Origin: Spirometra erinaceieuropaei
Lineage: Eukaryota; Platyhelminthes; Cestoda; Diphyllobothriidea; Diphyllobothriidae
DNA: 64,000 bases
Direction: 5' to 3'
Assembly: GCA_902702965.1 (NCBI GenBank)
Contig: CACRXP010000177.1
Coordinates: 816,467-880,466 of the forward strand
Part shown: positions 24,194-34,549 of the stretch, one piece after another
Numbering within the stretch: the first letter of the stretch is position 1
Layout of the letters: every line of letters begins with the position of its first letter
Position numbers and translations under genes: made by a program
The notes under the pieces: model-generated
The model's database searches: none
What the model was told of the DNA's origin: nothing
What the model saw: the letters and a program-made list of their open reading frames with translations, nothing else

Positions 24194-26638
24194 TGTTAGT
24201 AATGCTATTCCGCCACTTAGAATTGGCTAGCCTGATACTAACTGTCGCTTAGGACAGCTAAATTATCTTGTGTGCGAAACTCCAACCATGTTTGTATCGC
24301 CATGCAGGAAGTTCGAATTGTATCATCGTAGGCAATATGATATTTTCCAATAATATTAGGACGAAATATCTTGCGGAATATTCACTTATCTTAAAGGGCA
24401 GATGAGGATAAATTACATCACGTAGCACTGAAAAGCGCTCAATTATGCTCAGGTAGATAAAGAGAAATTGTGTCATGCGACATTAAAGAGCATTCAACAA
24501 TGCCTTCATAATTTGAGAACAAATTGTAGTTTTCGGAAGCGTGAATCGTCCAGGTACGTATGTTATATTTGACCAGTCTTTTCAGATAGAAGGTGGCCTT
24601 GAGTTGGGACTTATTTTTAATACCCAATCAAAATTGCCTGCACCTATTCATCCTGATTATATCACAGGAGTGGTCATGTGCTTCCACATGTATGTTGATG
24701 TGCGCTCAATCCCATGGCTCCGTGTATGGTGCTTAAGCCAGAACCATTTAATCGTCGGGCATAGCTCTTACCCTCAAGGTACAGGATGAAGTCAGTTTGG
24801 CCAAAATTTGAAATTTCCATTCGTAGGCGAATGAAATGCTCCGACCTATCCTCCCTCGGAGCTAGGCCTCGAGCTTATAGTCAGGGATTGGAGTCGCTGG
24901 CTGATGGCAAGAATAAGCCGCAAATTGGAATTCATTTGTCAACGGAGGCGTAGAAGAATGCATGCTTATTTTAGTAGTGTAATATTTTATTTTGATCAAG
25001 TTACGTACTCTATATTCAACAGTTAAAATTGCAAATGACAGCTGAACATAGGCGACTGCTACCGATACAGTGTAATAGCAGACGCACGACGACTGGAATA
25101 AAAATCCCCGAAACCAAAGAGTGAATATCCTTTTAGACCAGATGAAAGAGCAGGTGTGCTTGAGAAAGCTTTTAACAGAATATTCACCAATTCCTGGTAT
25201 ACTCAAATGTTAAATTTTTCGGGAAAATAAACTCTATTTATTTTTGCTCAGAATTCGTAAAATTTAACTTGAATTCCTTTAAAGAAACGTCTTCGTAGCT
25301 AAGTTAAATTCGGAAATTCAATCCCCATTGTTTTGGCGTCCTAGCTATTTATGATTGGTTTTTGTGCTTTCCCGAACTGTCCGTTTAGTGGCAAGTAAAA
25401 TAAATACGCCTTTGGAAAAAACAGGAAGTGAGTCAATATACCAATAGTAAATCCCCTAAGCCGAAGCTTCATTCATAATATTATAGTCACCTTAATTTCA
25501 GACTGATTAATAATGCAGATTTGATTTCAGGGTACCAGTACGGGATGTTTCGGAGATCGCAGTTGCTCATCAGCCTACCTGAATACAAACATTTTGTCAA
25601 GCAAAGCTTGTTTAATATTAGCTTCCTAATGAAAGACAGACTATCGCAATAGGAATAACCAATGCAATACACACATCAGTATGTTTCTTGTGCTGGTGTG
25701 TGTCATATTTGATCACTGCAGGTCTAAATGCGTTCCCCTATTAGCTGAAGTCAGTCCAATCGGGACAGGTATTTGGATGAGAATTTGAAATGCCTGAAAT
25801 TAGGGTTTTAGTCTAAATAGGACATTCCAGACAGGCTGAATTTATGACTGTTTTGAAAGAAGTATGTTTGGTTTAATTTCTAAAGATTCAAAACTCTAGA
25901 CGTTAGCGATCTTGTGATCTAAAATTCAATAACAAAAGTAAGAAAGGTGTCGTGTTTTCATACCGGTATATTTAGGGTTACGTGGACATTTCAGGCGTTC
26001 CCTCAATATTCTCCCACGTGTCGCTGCCATGTTTATGTCACCTATTTATGCGAAATGTGCCTATGTAAAACATTTTCCATGAATGCATGACCTGTGAAAG
26101 CACAGCATACGGTGTGAGTTACTTGAGCTCTAATGGGATGTCAACGGTTGCAGGCTTTTAACTAATTTAGGCGATAGAACCTGATCCACATTTTAACTCT
26201 CAGAAAATCCCCGGTCGATAAATGAGAACGTTAAAGAATGTCGTCTGCTACATAAAACTGATCAGCATCTACCGGTTTAGTCCCTGTTTTGTAGAAAGGT
26301 GAGCCCTCCATTGAGTCCTCGAGCCGAGCATGTCCCGCAAACCGATTGGCGAACCCCATGGCCGTACTACAATGGCCTATCATAATCGACAAGGTATCGG
26401 ACCCTGGGTTCAATGGTGAACAATTAGATTCAAGACGCTCAATGGTCCGATTCTGTGTTTGAATACCGGATCCTGCCAAATCTGGTATTGAGTGTGACAG
26501 GTCATAAATAGCCACCTCTGTCCAGACTAATTGTCAAGATAGTTTCAGCAGATACTCGCCAAAACTAATGGCCATATACGTCGATGACGCATTCGTCGTG
26601 ATTAAAACCCCAACGTTACAAATTTCAAGGCACAACGA
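24194..26638. other. Intergenic DNA, no gene recognised
   Basis: Several 60-115-codon frames exist on both strands but none shows a domain. A short segment near 24870-24910 (TATAGTCAGGGATTGG, then GCTGATGGCA) resembles 40026-40062 (GATAGTCAGGGTTATGATTGG), suggesting a minor dispersed repeat. Confidence 0.4.
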
Positions 26639-26639
26639 G

Positions 26640-27025
26640 ACGCCTGGTAAAGATGGTGCGTGAACATATGCCCGCCTGGCTAGACAGAGGTGAGACCCGG
26701 TGAATTTCGAGTTCTATTCTCGCACATTTAATCGATACGCATCACCGAGTCGATGCCAAGGAAGCATTTCAGTTTGTCTACCGGCCACCAACATGCTTCT
26801 CTAAAGGCCTACGCCAAAGGATACTAGCATTGGCCGAGGCATTGGCCAAACGGCCAGCGAATCCGTTGTTATTCTGTCAGAAAACGCTGACACAAGCGCT
26901 CTCTCTGCCGTGGCCAACGCCAACCCCTAGTGATGACGACATGCTGTCTCCAATCCCTAATTACAATGATGGGTACTCCCTGTACTCAATCCAAGAACAT
27001 CACCCAACGACTCTCTAAGCCCTTT
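26640..27025 (+). pseudogene. GIY-YIG endonuclease fragment of a Penelope-like element
   Basis: The plus strand reads TRRLVKMVREHMPAWLDRG, homologous to RRLERGVCEHTLSCLGRGED of the 5.8-kb copy. Frame-shifted remains and then LAKRPANPLLFCQKTLTQAL and LSLPWPTPTPS follow, the conserved C-terminal end of this PLE type. The YIGR segment lies upstream and is not readable. The piece sits just before another PLE fragment (27.23 kb) on the same strand but of a different sequence type. Confidence 0.7.
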
Positions 27026-27229
27026 TCCCTAGCTCTGAGGACCAAAACCAGCCGACCTTGTCATGCGGGCAGCATGGGGAAGATGAATGTTAATGACTTA
27101 ATAGCCCTTGAGACACCTATAAACACTGTTAGTTTTTTACATTTTCATTCCTTCGTGTAACTGTATTGGCCTGACGGATAATTACCGAAACCACGTGTTT
27201 TCCCACATGACTTTTCAAGTGTTACATGG

Positions 27230-28080
27230 GAATATTTGCGAAAAGTTCAATGCATTATCAAATTCAAACTTTCGTGCCCTCCAGGTTGCCGCGGAGATAG
27301 AAACCAGCAAACGGTTTCCCTTCTTTGGCGCGTAAGTCAAAAAACTGGCAGACAGAAAGATAAGGACATCGATCCACCGTAAAACATCTCCCACTTGGCG
27401 TATCCCCAGCTTCCGAAGCAAACGCTCCGACGGTCACAAGCACAGTCGTGCCAAAACCAGATTCCAATGCTGTAAAACAAACTGCAACGACAGCATTGGG
27501 AGAAATATAAGATGAGGGGCTTAGACGCTCCATTTAAAGCCAACGGATATCCGAAGTACTTCAAAAGAAATTGTTGAAGGAAGTCCCGCTCTGAGCGGTT
27601 GAGCGAGAAAAAGCCGAAGTTCTGACTGGAGATTCCACATGTGAAGAACTGCATAGAAGTGACGGAAAGTACTCTGAAACCTTATGGAATTCGCGAGTCT
27701 CAAAAACCTGGATGTACAATCGGGCTGCAAATCATAATGCCCGAAGGCCAGCTTCTCATGACAGAACAGTTGTTAGTGGTCTACAACAAAGCATACCAGA
27801 ATCTTGATGCCAGGTATGTTGGAGAAACGGATAAACGTCTCGGCTAAGAAGTGCACGGACACCAGTTTGCAATAAACCGCGATAATATGGTGTCCCGTCT
27901 ACGTCAATGTTCAGCAGCAGAACAAAAATCGCGTCTTTGAAAACGCATTTGTGAACTCCGAACCGGTCAGCGTGGTGCGCGAACGCTTCTTCTCGACAGT
28001 CGCACTTGACCGAACAACGGGCCTGCATCATGCCAACAAGGCGCTACGCGCAAGCCTAGAATCGGCTAGTACTGGGTTAA
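27230..28080 (+). pseudogene. Penelope-like reverse transcriptase end, linker and GIY-YIG domain, broken
   Basis: After several frameshifts the plus strand gives RTSIHRKTSPTWRI and FRSKRSDGHKHSRAKT (the YRKPTxTDxxLxFxSxHPxSHK region after the RT catalytic core). FKANGYPKYF-like residues and a linker with ESTLKPYGIRESQKPG follow. VVYNKAYQNLDARYVGETDK is the GIY (VVY) and YIG (YVG) pair of the nuclease. Decayed EHQ.AINR and ERSIN-like remains come next. Order and spacing match a PLE C-terminal half. The region 27153-27245 immediately upstream resembles 61372-61462, so it may be part of the same element's non-coding sequence. Confidence 0.78.
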
Positions 28081-28800
28081 TGGGACATGAGAGCAATGTC
28101 AGGTGACGCCCACGGAGGTGCCGGTCGGAGATCACGTGACCACCGCGGAACACTGCCGCAAGAAGGCGTCCGCAAGGCCAAAAGCAGATCGTGTGAGCAG
28201 TAACGAATGATCAGTCCGCTAGCTGATAAAGGGGAGGTCAAAAAGATGCCTGGTGAAGATTAAGGTCAGGCCCGTCCTCGAGGAGATCAGAACTATTCGT
28301 CAGCAAACCTTCAAGTCAAAATCCATGATGTTATGAGACACGCAAAAGTGCTGAACAAACCAGTCCAAACAGAATGACCACAACGCTACTCTGACTGTGG
28401 GACGGAAAGTTTCCGTAAGGTCAGGTCAAATATGTTTCGACCCATGAACTCGTTCCCTCTATGTCTTTTTCCGGGGATGATGACTTGAAAACTAACATTT
28501 ATTGCATATATTTCCGATCACGGTTCGCCGGGTGCTTGTCAGAGGCAGACGGAGATCAAATGTGGCAAAAACAGCAAACATCCGACTTGCACTTAGAAAT
28601 CGATAACGGCGTGGTGTTCAGACAATAAATCGGCCTCCGTGTCAGTCATTCTGCCCTTACTGTCTCCCGTCTGATCTATTTTTGAAGCAGTTTTTTCCGG
28701 AAAAAAAACTTGTACAAGGCAATGGCGGTGAAACATGCCGGATATAATGACGTCATAAAATCGGTGAACATCTAAGTTAACTGCACACATTTATTGTGGA
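28081..28800. other. Intergenic DNA between two PLE insertions
   Basis: Probably includes the decayed 3' end of the 27-28 kb element (moderately GC-rich to about 28220). No domain or ribozyme motif was found in it. Confidence 0.4.
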
Positions 28801-29170
28801 TTTATAAGACAAGGTAAATTGTTCACCCAGGGATCGACCTTGAGGGATCAAACGTGGTAGGTGAAATAAAACATTGATTGTTGACCTGATGCTTGGGTGA
28901 GCATGGCGAGGGGGGGAGGAGAGGGAAGTCATTTAAAACTGCCACGCGTGGCACAGCAGTCAATCAGGCGGAGGAAAGGGATGGGACGGGCGTGGAGTTG
29001 GGGCTATGTACATTCTCAAACTTTATCATGACAATGCGCGGTTAATCACGTGAAACAGCGGCATACAGACTTCCGGTGCCCTTCCCCGGATTACTGAGGC
29101 TTCTGAAAAGCGCGAGAGACGACAATCATCAGAAGATGAAGATGCGATCACTGGAACAAGAAGTTTATTT

Positions 29171-29216
29171 GCCCGACGTTTCGGATTCTCACTCGAATCC
29201 ATCATCAGAGACAATC
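29171..29216 (-). ncRNA. Hammerhead-ribozyme-like motif, intact core (left arm)
   Basis: Complement of the right-arm motif: CTGATGA, stem II GGATTC/GAATCC around GAGTGA, GAAAC, GTC, and stem I TTGTCT with GGGCAA. It lies on the minus strand downstream of the PLE coding remnant. Confidence 0.8.
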
Positions 29217-29638
29217 GTAGATAGAGGTGAAGGTGGCACCAGGAGTGCAGTATTTATAGCACGTGGCTGCCTTGGGACCGTATGCGCACTGCAATTAACA
29301 GTTCTCACAATCGCCGCTGGGGTCGTAATTGATGCGGCGGTGGCTTGGCGGTCCGAGTCCGAGTCGTTTATCGCCGTGATTTCGTCATCCGTGCTCGATG
29401 CTGGTGTGACGATTGCTCGACATACTGGCTCACTGTCACCGTGATAATTGCTCATCCGCGCCTTCCCAACGTGACTGATTCTCCTGCCCAGGGAAAATCT
29501 CAATACGGAATAGGGCATCGGGAGGTCATTGTGTTTGTTGATGGATTGCGGGTCTGAGAACCATGACTCGAGCAGCTCGCGGCTCACGCGGTTGTCACCC
29601 CTTGCGAGGATTTCGGCCTCTCGGACTCGGACCGCCAA
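29189..29638 (-). pseudogene. Open C-terminal GIY-YIG/tail frame of the PLE
   Basis: An uninterrupted 150-codon frame covers the last third of the GIY-YIG domain (EILARGDNRVSRELLESW, then SINKHNDLPMPYSVLR) and a long tail rich in serine, alanine and proline that ends within the ribozyme-bearing segment. The GIY and YIG strands are missing, so it cannot be a complete nuclease. The apparent start codon lies in the inverted arm and is probably accidental. Confidence 0.7.
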
Positions 29639-29724
29639 GCCACCGACGTATCAATTACAACCCCAGCGGCGATTGCGAGAACTGTTAATTGCAGTGCGCA
29701 TACGGTCCCAAGGCAGCCACGTGC

Positions 29725-29732
29725 TATAAATA
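29725..29732 (+). promoter_or_regulatory. TATA-like box upstream of the ribozyme in the PLE tail
   Basis: TATAAATA lies about 40 bases before the hammerhead motif and is kept in the left arm, in both arms of the 34-kb copy and at 63679-63686. Penelope elements are known to hold their promoter in the terminal repeat. A transcript starting about 30 bases downstream would begin just before the ribozyme, which is inference. Confidence 0.5.
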
Positions 29733-29768
29733 CTGCACTCCTGGTGCCACCTTCACCTCTATCTACGA

Positions 29769-29814
29769 TTGTCTCTGATGATGGATTCGAGTGAGAATCC
29801 GAAACGTCGGGCAA
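29769..29814 (+). ncRNA. Hammerhead-ribozyme-like motif, intact core (right arm)
   Basis: Strand 5' of stem I TTGTCT (29769-29774), core CTGATGA (29775-29781), stem II GGATTC (29783-29788) and GAATCC (29795-29800) with loop GAGTGA, core GAAAC (29801-29805), G-T-C (29806-29808) with C as predicted cleavage site, and stem I 3' strand GGGCAA (29809-29814). One extra unpaired T (29782) sits before stem II. Helix III is only the self-complementary ACGT, so activity may need a dimer or tandem copy. Confidence 0.8.
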
Positions 29815-30174
29815 ATAAACTTCTTGTTCCAGTGATCGCATCTTCATCTTCTGATGATTGTCGTCTCTCGCGCTTTTCAGAAGCCTCAGTAATCCGGGGA
29901 AGGGCACCTGTAATCTGTATGCCGCTGTTTCACGTGATTAACCGCGCATTGTCATGATAAAGTTTGAGAATGTACATAGCCCCAACTCCATGCCCGTCCC
30001 ACCCCTTTCCTCCGCCTGATTGACTGCTGTGCCACGCGTGGCAGTTTTAAATGACTTCCCTCTCCTCCCCCCCCTCGCCATGCTCACCCAAACATCAGGT
30101 CAACAATCGATGTTTTATTTCACCTACCACGTTTGATCCCTCAAGGTCGATCCCTGTGTGACCAGTCTTATAAA

Positions 30175-31525
30175 AGTACAATGACGGTGTGCAGTTGAAT
30201 AAGAGGTCACGAGAGTTTATGTCGTGATTATATCCTGCATGTTTCGTCGCCCTTTAATCACACTTCGGTACGCGACATTCGACTCACTGCATTAGGTTAT
30301 GAATGATTTATATGCATGCGTGGTCTCGAGGTGCTCTCGGCCTTTTTAAAAACCCCTGGCACCGACAATGCACAAGCTAATTCATCCCCCCTCCCCCCAC
30401 GTTCAGGGTACGCAAGGTTACATGATAATGGCGTTCTCGAATCTCTACTCTCATCTAGATTTCACACCCCATACAGCAACCTGACACGGCTGAACTATCT
30501 TGAGTTTATGCTGCACGCCAATTAATGGTGCATCTCCGATTAAGTAGTCTTTTTAGATCGAAAACTCGTTTCATAGTTTCGGTTAACCCTCCATGGGATA
30601 ACACACCTACTGTTTGTATAAATTACGGCCGTGCCGTTTTTTTCCCTGAAACAGCACGTTGGAAAAAGTGCCCAATTCACGAAAGTTTAACGCAAGGGCA
30701 TTGAACGTTTTTACGCAGACGCCGAGACACGTGAGTTTTATGAAAATTTGTTCTTGCGAATCCTCTCATAAGATCCAACCTTGGGTATCAATTTGCATCT
30801 CCTTATGGGCAGAGCTTGCTTGGTGAAAATTCAGAAACGTTTCATGCTTATGCTATTTCTGAGTAGATGATCCGTATGACCCCCTGTCTTCTAGGTTTAC
30901 GCTTTAACACCATTTGAGCGGTTTCGGCAGCTTGTAGCCGATGCAATATTCCTTTCAATACTCTTTTTTGTGTTTCGTCTACCTTTAGTCCTCGAACTTA
31001 AACCACGTGTTTTCAAGTTACGAATGAAACGGTTTCCAAATAACTCTGGAGTTTTTGGCTTATTGGTAGTGCATATCAGCTTGTTAAGACGCCCCGCATT
31101 TAATCGGAAAACACATTTCCTGAATTTTACTGCGCTCGACATCTGCTCAAAGCTAGTGATCGTTCGTAAAGCTTTGGCAACCGGTTATTTCGCAGATGAT
31201 GCGAAAGGCATGACAACCGCGCAAATTTCAATCTGTTTGAGTCATTTTCTGTCTAGTTCACAATCCATCAGTAAAATCCATGATCTCCCCCTCCACAGTC
31301 GATGTTAAGACCATGCCTGAAGAGATTAATTAGTCATCCTGAGGGGTGTGTCGGTGATCTCTGTTTTCTAGCACTGGAACTGAGCCATACTGTCGATCCA
31401 TTATTGAGTCAGTCAGGAATGGCGGTGATAAGGGCGCGGGTTTTAGCTAATCTGGTGCGGATAACAAAGTAATAATGGCTCCAAGTGGTTATGACCACGA
31501 GAACTAATAAAGCTGAACAGACGAC
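30175..31525. other. Intergenic DNA, nothing recognised
   Basis: A 112-codon plus-strand frame (30970-31308) and an overlapping minus-strand frame (30897-31142) have no recognisable domain and no supporting signal. Confidence 0.4.
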
Positions 31526-31529
31526 TTTC

Positions 31530-32200
31530 AGGAAGCAGTTCAGAAAAAGAAAATGCGATCGGTGGGGCAAGAAGTTTATTAGCCTGGCGTTTCGAATTCT
31601 CATTCGTGACCATCAGCAGAGACAAGGAACGCTGTATTTGTAGGACGCAGTTAGCATGCCACCACATGCTTATCATAAGTATCAGCACCTGCCGTCGTTA
31701 ATGGGGTCGTATTTCATGCGATGATTACTTGCTAGTCCACACCCGATTGGTTATTAGTTGTGATTTCATCATCCTTGTTGATTCTAGTCGTGACGCTTAC
31801 GCGGTCACTTGGCTCGCAGACAATAAGACTGTTAGCCTCACACGCTCCTCCGGGTGGCTAATTGCCAAGTTCAGACAAAGTCTCGACACAGAATGGGGAG
31901 GTGGGTGTTCATTGCACTTGTTGGCTGACTGCGAGCCGGAGAACCATGCAGCAGAAGTGAGGGGGAATGACGTCAGCCTTTGAGTTTGACCGGACTAAAA
32001 TTCTCGCACGAAGTGACGACCGCGTGAGCTGCGGTCAGAGTCCTTGTTCTCCGGTCCGAAATCAATCAAGGAACGCAGCGACCTCCCACATACGTATTCT
32101 GTGAAGAGACAGTGCGTGGGCAATGTGATTAGCCGCGTGAGAAGGGCATGGTCAGTCAACAGTCCCAGTCACAGCCAGATAAATCGTGATCTTTGTGCGT
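31530..32200. mobile_element. PLE 3' ends, inverted pair diverging near 31965
   Basis: The plus strand from about 31976 reads FEFDRTKILARSDDRVSCG, matching FKFDEAEILARGDNRVSREL, with later frame-shifted remains (RDSAWAM). The minus strand from about 31965 down reads PHSVSRLCLNLAISHPEERV, matching PYSVLRxSLGxxISHxGxxx, and ends with a degenerate hammerhead at 31581-31624. The two parts are consecutive in an intact element but lie on opposite strands, as at 12.84 kb. Both are decayed. Confidence 0.72.
31581..31624 (-). ncRNA. Degenerate hammerhead-ribozyme-like motif
   Basis: CTGATGA has become CTGCTGA and the stem II strands no longer match well, but TCGAAAC, GCC and AGGC with GTCT flanks remain in place. 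Probably inactive. Confidence 0.5.
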
Positions 32201-32744
32201 TACTGCGCCATTAGCCGCATTCTGCCCTCTTAATCTGTCAATCTTCAAAAACAGCGCAGCTCTTCAACCAGGAAGAAAGGCAGTTGAATTCACCCTATAA
32301 CATTCTCGAGCTCAAAAAATGTAACTCTGAAGGACAGGAGCGGTTGAAATAAGCAAAAACAGGACTGGAATTTCTCCATAACAGTCATCCTAAGTAAGAT
32401 CGATGTCAGTCCCTGGATACACAAACTACCAAAAAGAGATTGATCGAAGTTCTCAACCCTATAAAATTCCACTATTGTCAGAGTGTTCCTAGGAATTTGC
32501 AGCAACATATATAAGCAAAATCAAGCCTATGTCTTTGTGCAATTCACGTCTTACAATGTAAAACATAGTTTCACTCTTTTATCTGCGGTAAGGATCCTCA
32601 AGCTACTTGTTTAGGAACTTTGAGGTCTCAGTAAGCACAAACTACCTGTTTTGGAAATTTAAGGTCCCAGTGAGCAGAAACTACCTCATCTAGAGATGTG
32701 TGGCCGGCCGTCAATTAAGCTTGTTAGCATAAATGGCTTCCACT
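32201..32744. other. Intergenic DNA, nothing recognised
   Basis: Two similar short stretches near 32595-32700 (GCTACTTGTTTAGGAACTTTGAGGTCTCAGT and ACTACCTGTTTTGG...AAGGTCCCAGT, cited in part) suggest a small local duplication. No gene is seen. Confidence 0.4.
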
Positions 32745-32840
32745 TCAAAAGAAGATGCAATCACGAGAACAAGGAATTTATTGGCCTGACGTTTCGAATT
32801 ACCACTCGAATTCATCGTCGGAGACAGTTGCAGATAGTGA
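32745..32840 (-). mobile_element. Isolated PLE tail fragment with degenerate hammerhead
   Basis: The minus strand reads GTCTCCGACGATGAATTCGA, then AATTCGAAACGTCAGGCCAA, then AATTCCTTGTTCTCGTGATT. The layout is that of the 29-kb tail, but the first core segment CTGATGA is CCGACGA. No coding remnant was recognised beside it. Confidence 0.6.
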
Positions 32841-33039
32841 TTTCCACTGTTTGACTAAAGAATACGAAAATGACGTGACTGTAAACATGTTTTTGCTGCT
32901 GGATACTGCTTAGATAAGTGCCCAGCAGAAGACAAAAATCCGCAAAATTGTGTGCAAGTAAATCCACGACATTGTGTCGGTAAATGCGAGCGGAAAACCT
33001 TCCTTGGGGAGGCCAGATACAAGGAAAATATATCTGACT

Positions 33040-33140
33040 ATCAAAAGAAAAGGGGACGTTCATCGGGAGGGGTTTATTTGAGATCCGACGTTTCGGGTAG
33101 TTTATTCGTCTACCCATCTTCTTTTGATATGCCACCTGGG
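33040..33140 (-). mobile_element. Tail of another PLE type with related conserved motif
   Basis: The minus strand reads AAGAAGATGGGTAGACGAAT, AAACTACCCGAAACGTCGGA, TCTCAAATAAACCCC. A six-pair stem (GGGTAG/CTACCC) is followed directly by GAAACGTC and then an AATAAAC tail, as in the hammerhead-bearing tails. The first core segment CTGATGA is replaced (AAGAAGA). Read as a diverged relative of the same tail structure. Confidence 0.5.
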
Positions 33141-33141
33141 A

Positions 33142-33955
33142 ATCGGATTTTCACTACTATTGTTATCTGACTATACTGAGTAAGACCAGACAAAAATAAC
33201 GAAGCTACATAAAGGGAATCAACAAACTGATAAGCTTATGAGTCTTTGCTGGTAAAGATTTTACGAGAGGAACAGTTACTTACCTAACTCATAAATGGTG
33301 TCAAAATTTAGAAAAGATTGCTAATCCCTCGAAATTCGACACCAGTGCGTGGACCCAATATCAGTGTTTATAAAGAACAACTTTAAAGGAATCAAAAACT
33401 TTAAAGGAACATAAAAGGCAGTGATTCGATGTTTGAAAATGCCAATTTATTTTAGGAAACCGCACAATTCTGCTAACTAAGTAAAACTTAAAGCACAAAT
33501 AGAATAACTTTTAACAATAAAATTTTGTGAAGTTTACATTCAGATATCCTTAAAGAATTAGCAATATATCAGGTACGGCGGTTTGCTGACGGCCGACATT
33601 CTGATATAGATTCCAAAATGGTTTTCCGAGTACTCGTAGTATTCCTTACGCTTTTGAATTAACTGAGATGCGGTTCAATCAGGGAAACAGGATACTGCTT
33701 AATTTCACCGATATGAAAGTCAAAGGAGAAAGAGTTTTCATAAGGTCACATGCTGCCAGGCCGATCGGTGCCTAAAAAATTTAAATACAATTGACAGGCG
33801 TATTATTAAACACACTATTTTGTGTTTACAAAGAAAACGTTTCCCCGTAAAATTAATCTGTAATTTCGCTTGTTTCGAATTACGCAGAGCTTCAGATAAG
33901 TTTTAAAATATCGCTTAATACCTCGTGAAGTTCACTACTTTCACCCGAGCGCCCA
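33142..33955. other. Intergenic DNA, nothing recognised
   Basis: AT-rich sequence with no domain-bearing frame and no repeat shared with the rest of the window that I could see. Confidence 0.4.
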
Positions 33956-34010
33956 TAAATAAAGACTTTCTGAAGATGAAGATGCGATCACTGGGACAAG
34001 AAGTTTATTT

Positions 34011-34054
34011 GCCTGACGTTTCGGATTCTCACTCGAACCCATCATCAGAGACAT
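34011..34054 (-). ncRNA. Hammerhead-ribozyme-like motif, intact core
   Basis: On the minus strand: TGTCT, CTGATGA, stem II GGGTTC/GAATCC around GAGTGA, GAAAC, GTC, AGGCA. Stem I pairs TGTCT with AGGCA (four Watson-Crick pairs and one G-U). Confidence 0.8.
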
Positions 34055-34121
34055 TCGCAGATTGAGGTAAAGGTGGCACCAGGAGTGCAGTATTTATAGC
34101 ACGTGGCTGCCGTGGGACCGT

Positions 34122-34347
34122 NNNNNNNNNNNNNNNNNNNNNNNNNNNNNNNNNNNNNNNNNNNNNNNNNNNNNNNNNNNNNNNNNNNNNNNNNNNNNNN
34201 NNNNNNNNNNNNNNNNNNNNNNNNNNNNNNNNNNNNNNNNNNNNNNNNNNNNNNNNNNNNNNNNNNNNNNNNNNNNNNNNNNNNNNNNNNNNNNNNNNNN
34301 NNNNNNNNNNNNNNNNNNNNNNNNNNNNNNNNNNNNNNNNNNNNNNN
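34122..34347. other. Assembly gap (226 N)
   Basis: The run of N sits exactly at the centre of the inverted pair. GGTCCCACGGCAGCCACGTG on the right is the complement of the sequence ending at the left edge. Palindromes commonly break assembly. By comparison with the 29-kb copy the missing centre should hold the rest of the two tails and a GIY-YIG C-terminal stretch. Frames spanning the N run are meaningless. Confidence 0.95.
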
Positions 34348-34415
34348 ACGGTCCCACGGCAGCCACGTGCTATAAATACTGCACTCCTGGTGCCACCTTT
34401 ACCTCAATCTGCGAA

Positions 34416-34459
34416 TGTCTCTGATGATGGGTTCGAGTGAGAATCCGAAACGTCAGGCA
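34416..34459 (+). ncRNA. Hammerhead-ribozyme-like motif, intact core
   Basis: Mirror copy of the motif at 34011-34054: CTGATGA at 34421-34427, GAATCC at 34441-34446, GAAAC at 34447-34451, GTC at 34452-34454, AGGCA following. All core positions are intact. Confidence 0.8.
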
Positions 34460-34549
34460 AATAAACTTCTTGTCCCAGTGATCGCATCCTTATCTTCTGA
34501 ACTGCTACCTGGGACTCGCCTGTTCGCTTCTATCTGTAAAGACTTTCTA

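Larger units (their letters stand above)
28801..30174. mobile_element. Near-perfect palindrome of two PLE 3' ends, head to head
   Basis: The left arm (about 28801-29363) and right arm (29620-30174) are reverse complements with very few differences. They include GGATCGACCTTGAGGGATCA at 28831 and its complement near 30135. The spacer (29364-29619) is single-copy. The minus-strand copy is longer. It starts EAEILARGDNRVSRELLESW (GIY-YIG C-terminal part with the LLESW glutamate), continues FSLGRRISHVG and TPASSTDDEITAIND, and ends STIVSDDGFE, open for 149 codons. The plus-strand copy starts inside SDSDRQ. Each arm has a TATAAATA box (29725-29732 in the right arm) and a hammerhead motif about 40 bases downstream. 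Arm identity indicates a recent event. Confidence 0.88.
33960..34548. mobile_element. Complete inverted PLE tail pair with 12-bp target duplication
   Basis: The direct repeat TAAAGACTTTCT at 33960-33971 and 34537-34548 brackets the insertion. Inside, 33972-34121 and 34348-34501 are inverted copies of the PLE tail (ATAAATACTGCACTCCTGG, hammerhead, TTGTCCCAGTGATCGCAT). The right side continues with CTGCTACCTGGGACTCGCC (34502-34520). The middle is an assembly gap. A target duplication flanking both copies shows that the inverted pair went in as one event rather than by two nested insertions. Confidence 0.82.

Noticed and set aside
24039..24230. 63-codon frame inside palindromic copy 3
   Set aside because: It lies in the right arm. 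Palindromic arms without conserved coding in other copies argue against a gene.
34094..34375. Open frames across the N run on both strands
   Set aside because: They consist mostly of unknown bases. The mirror-image sequence of the two frames only reflects the palindrome.
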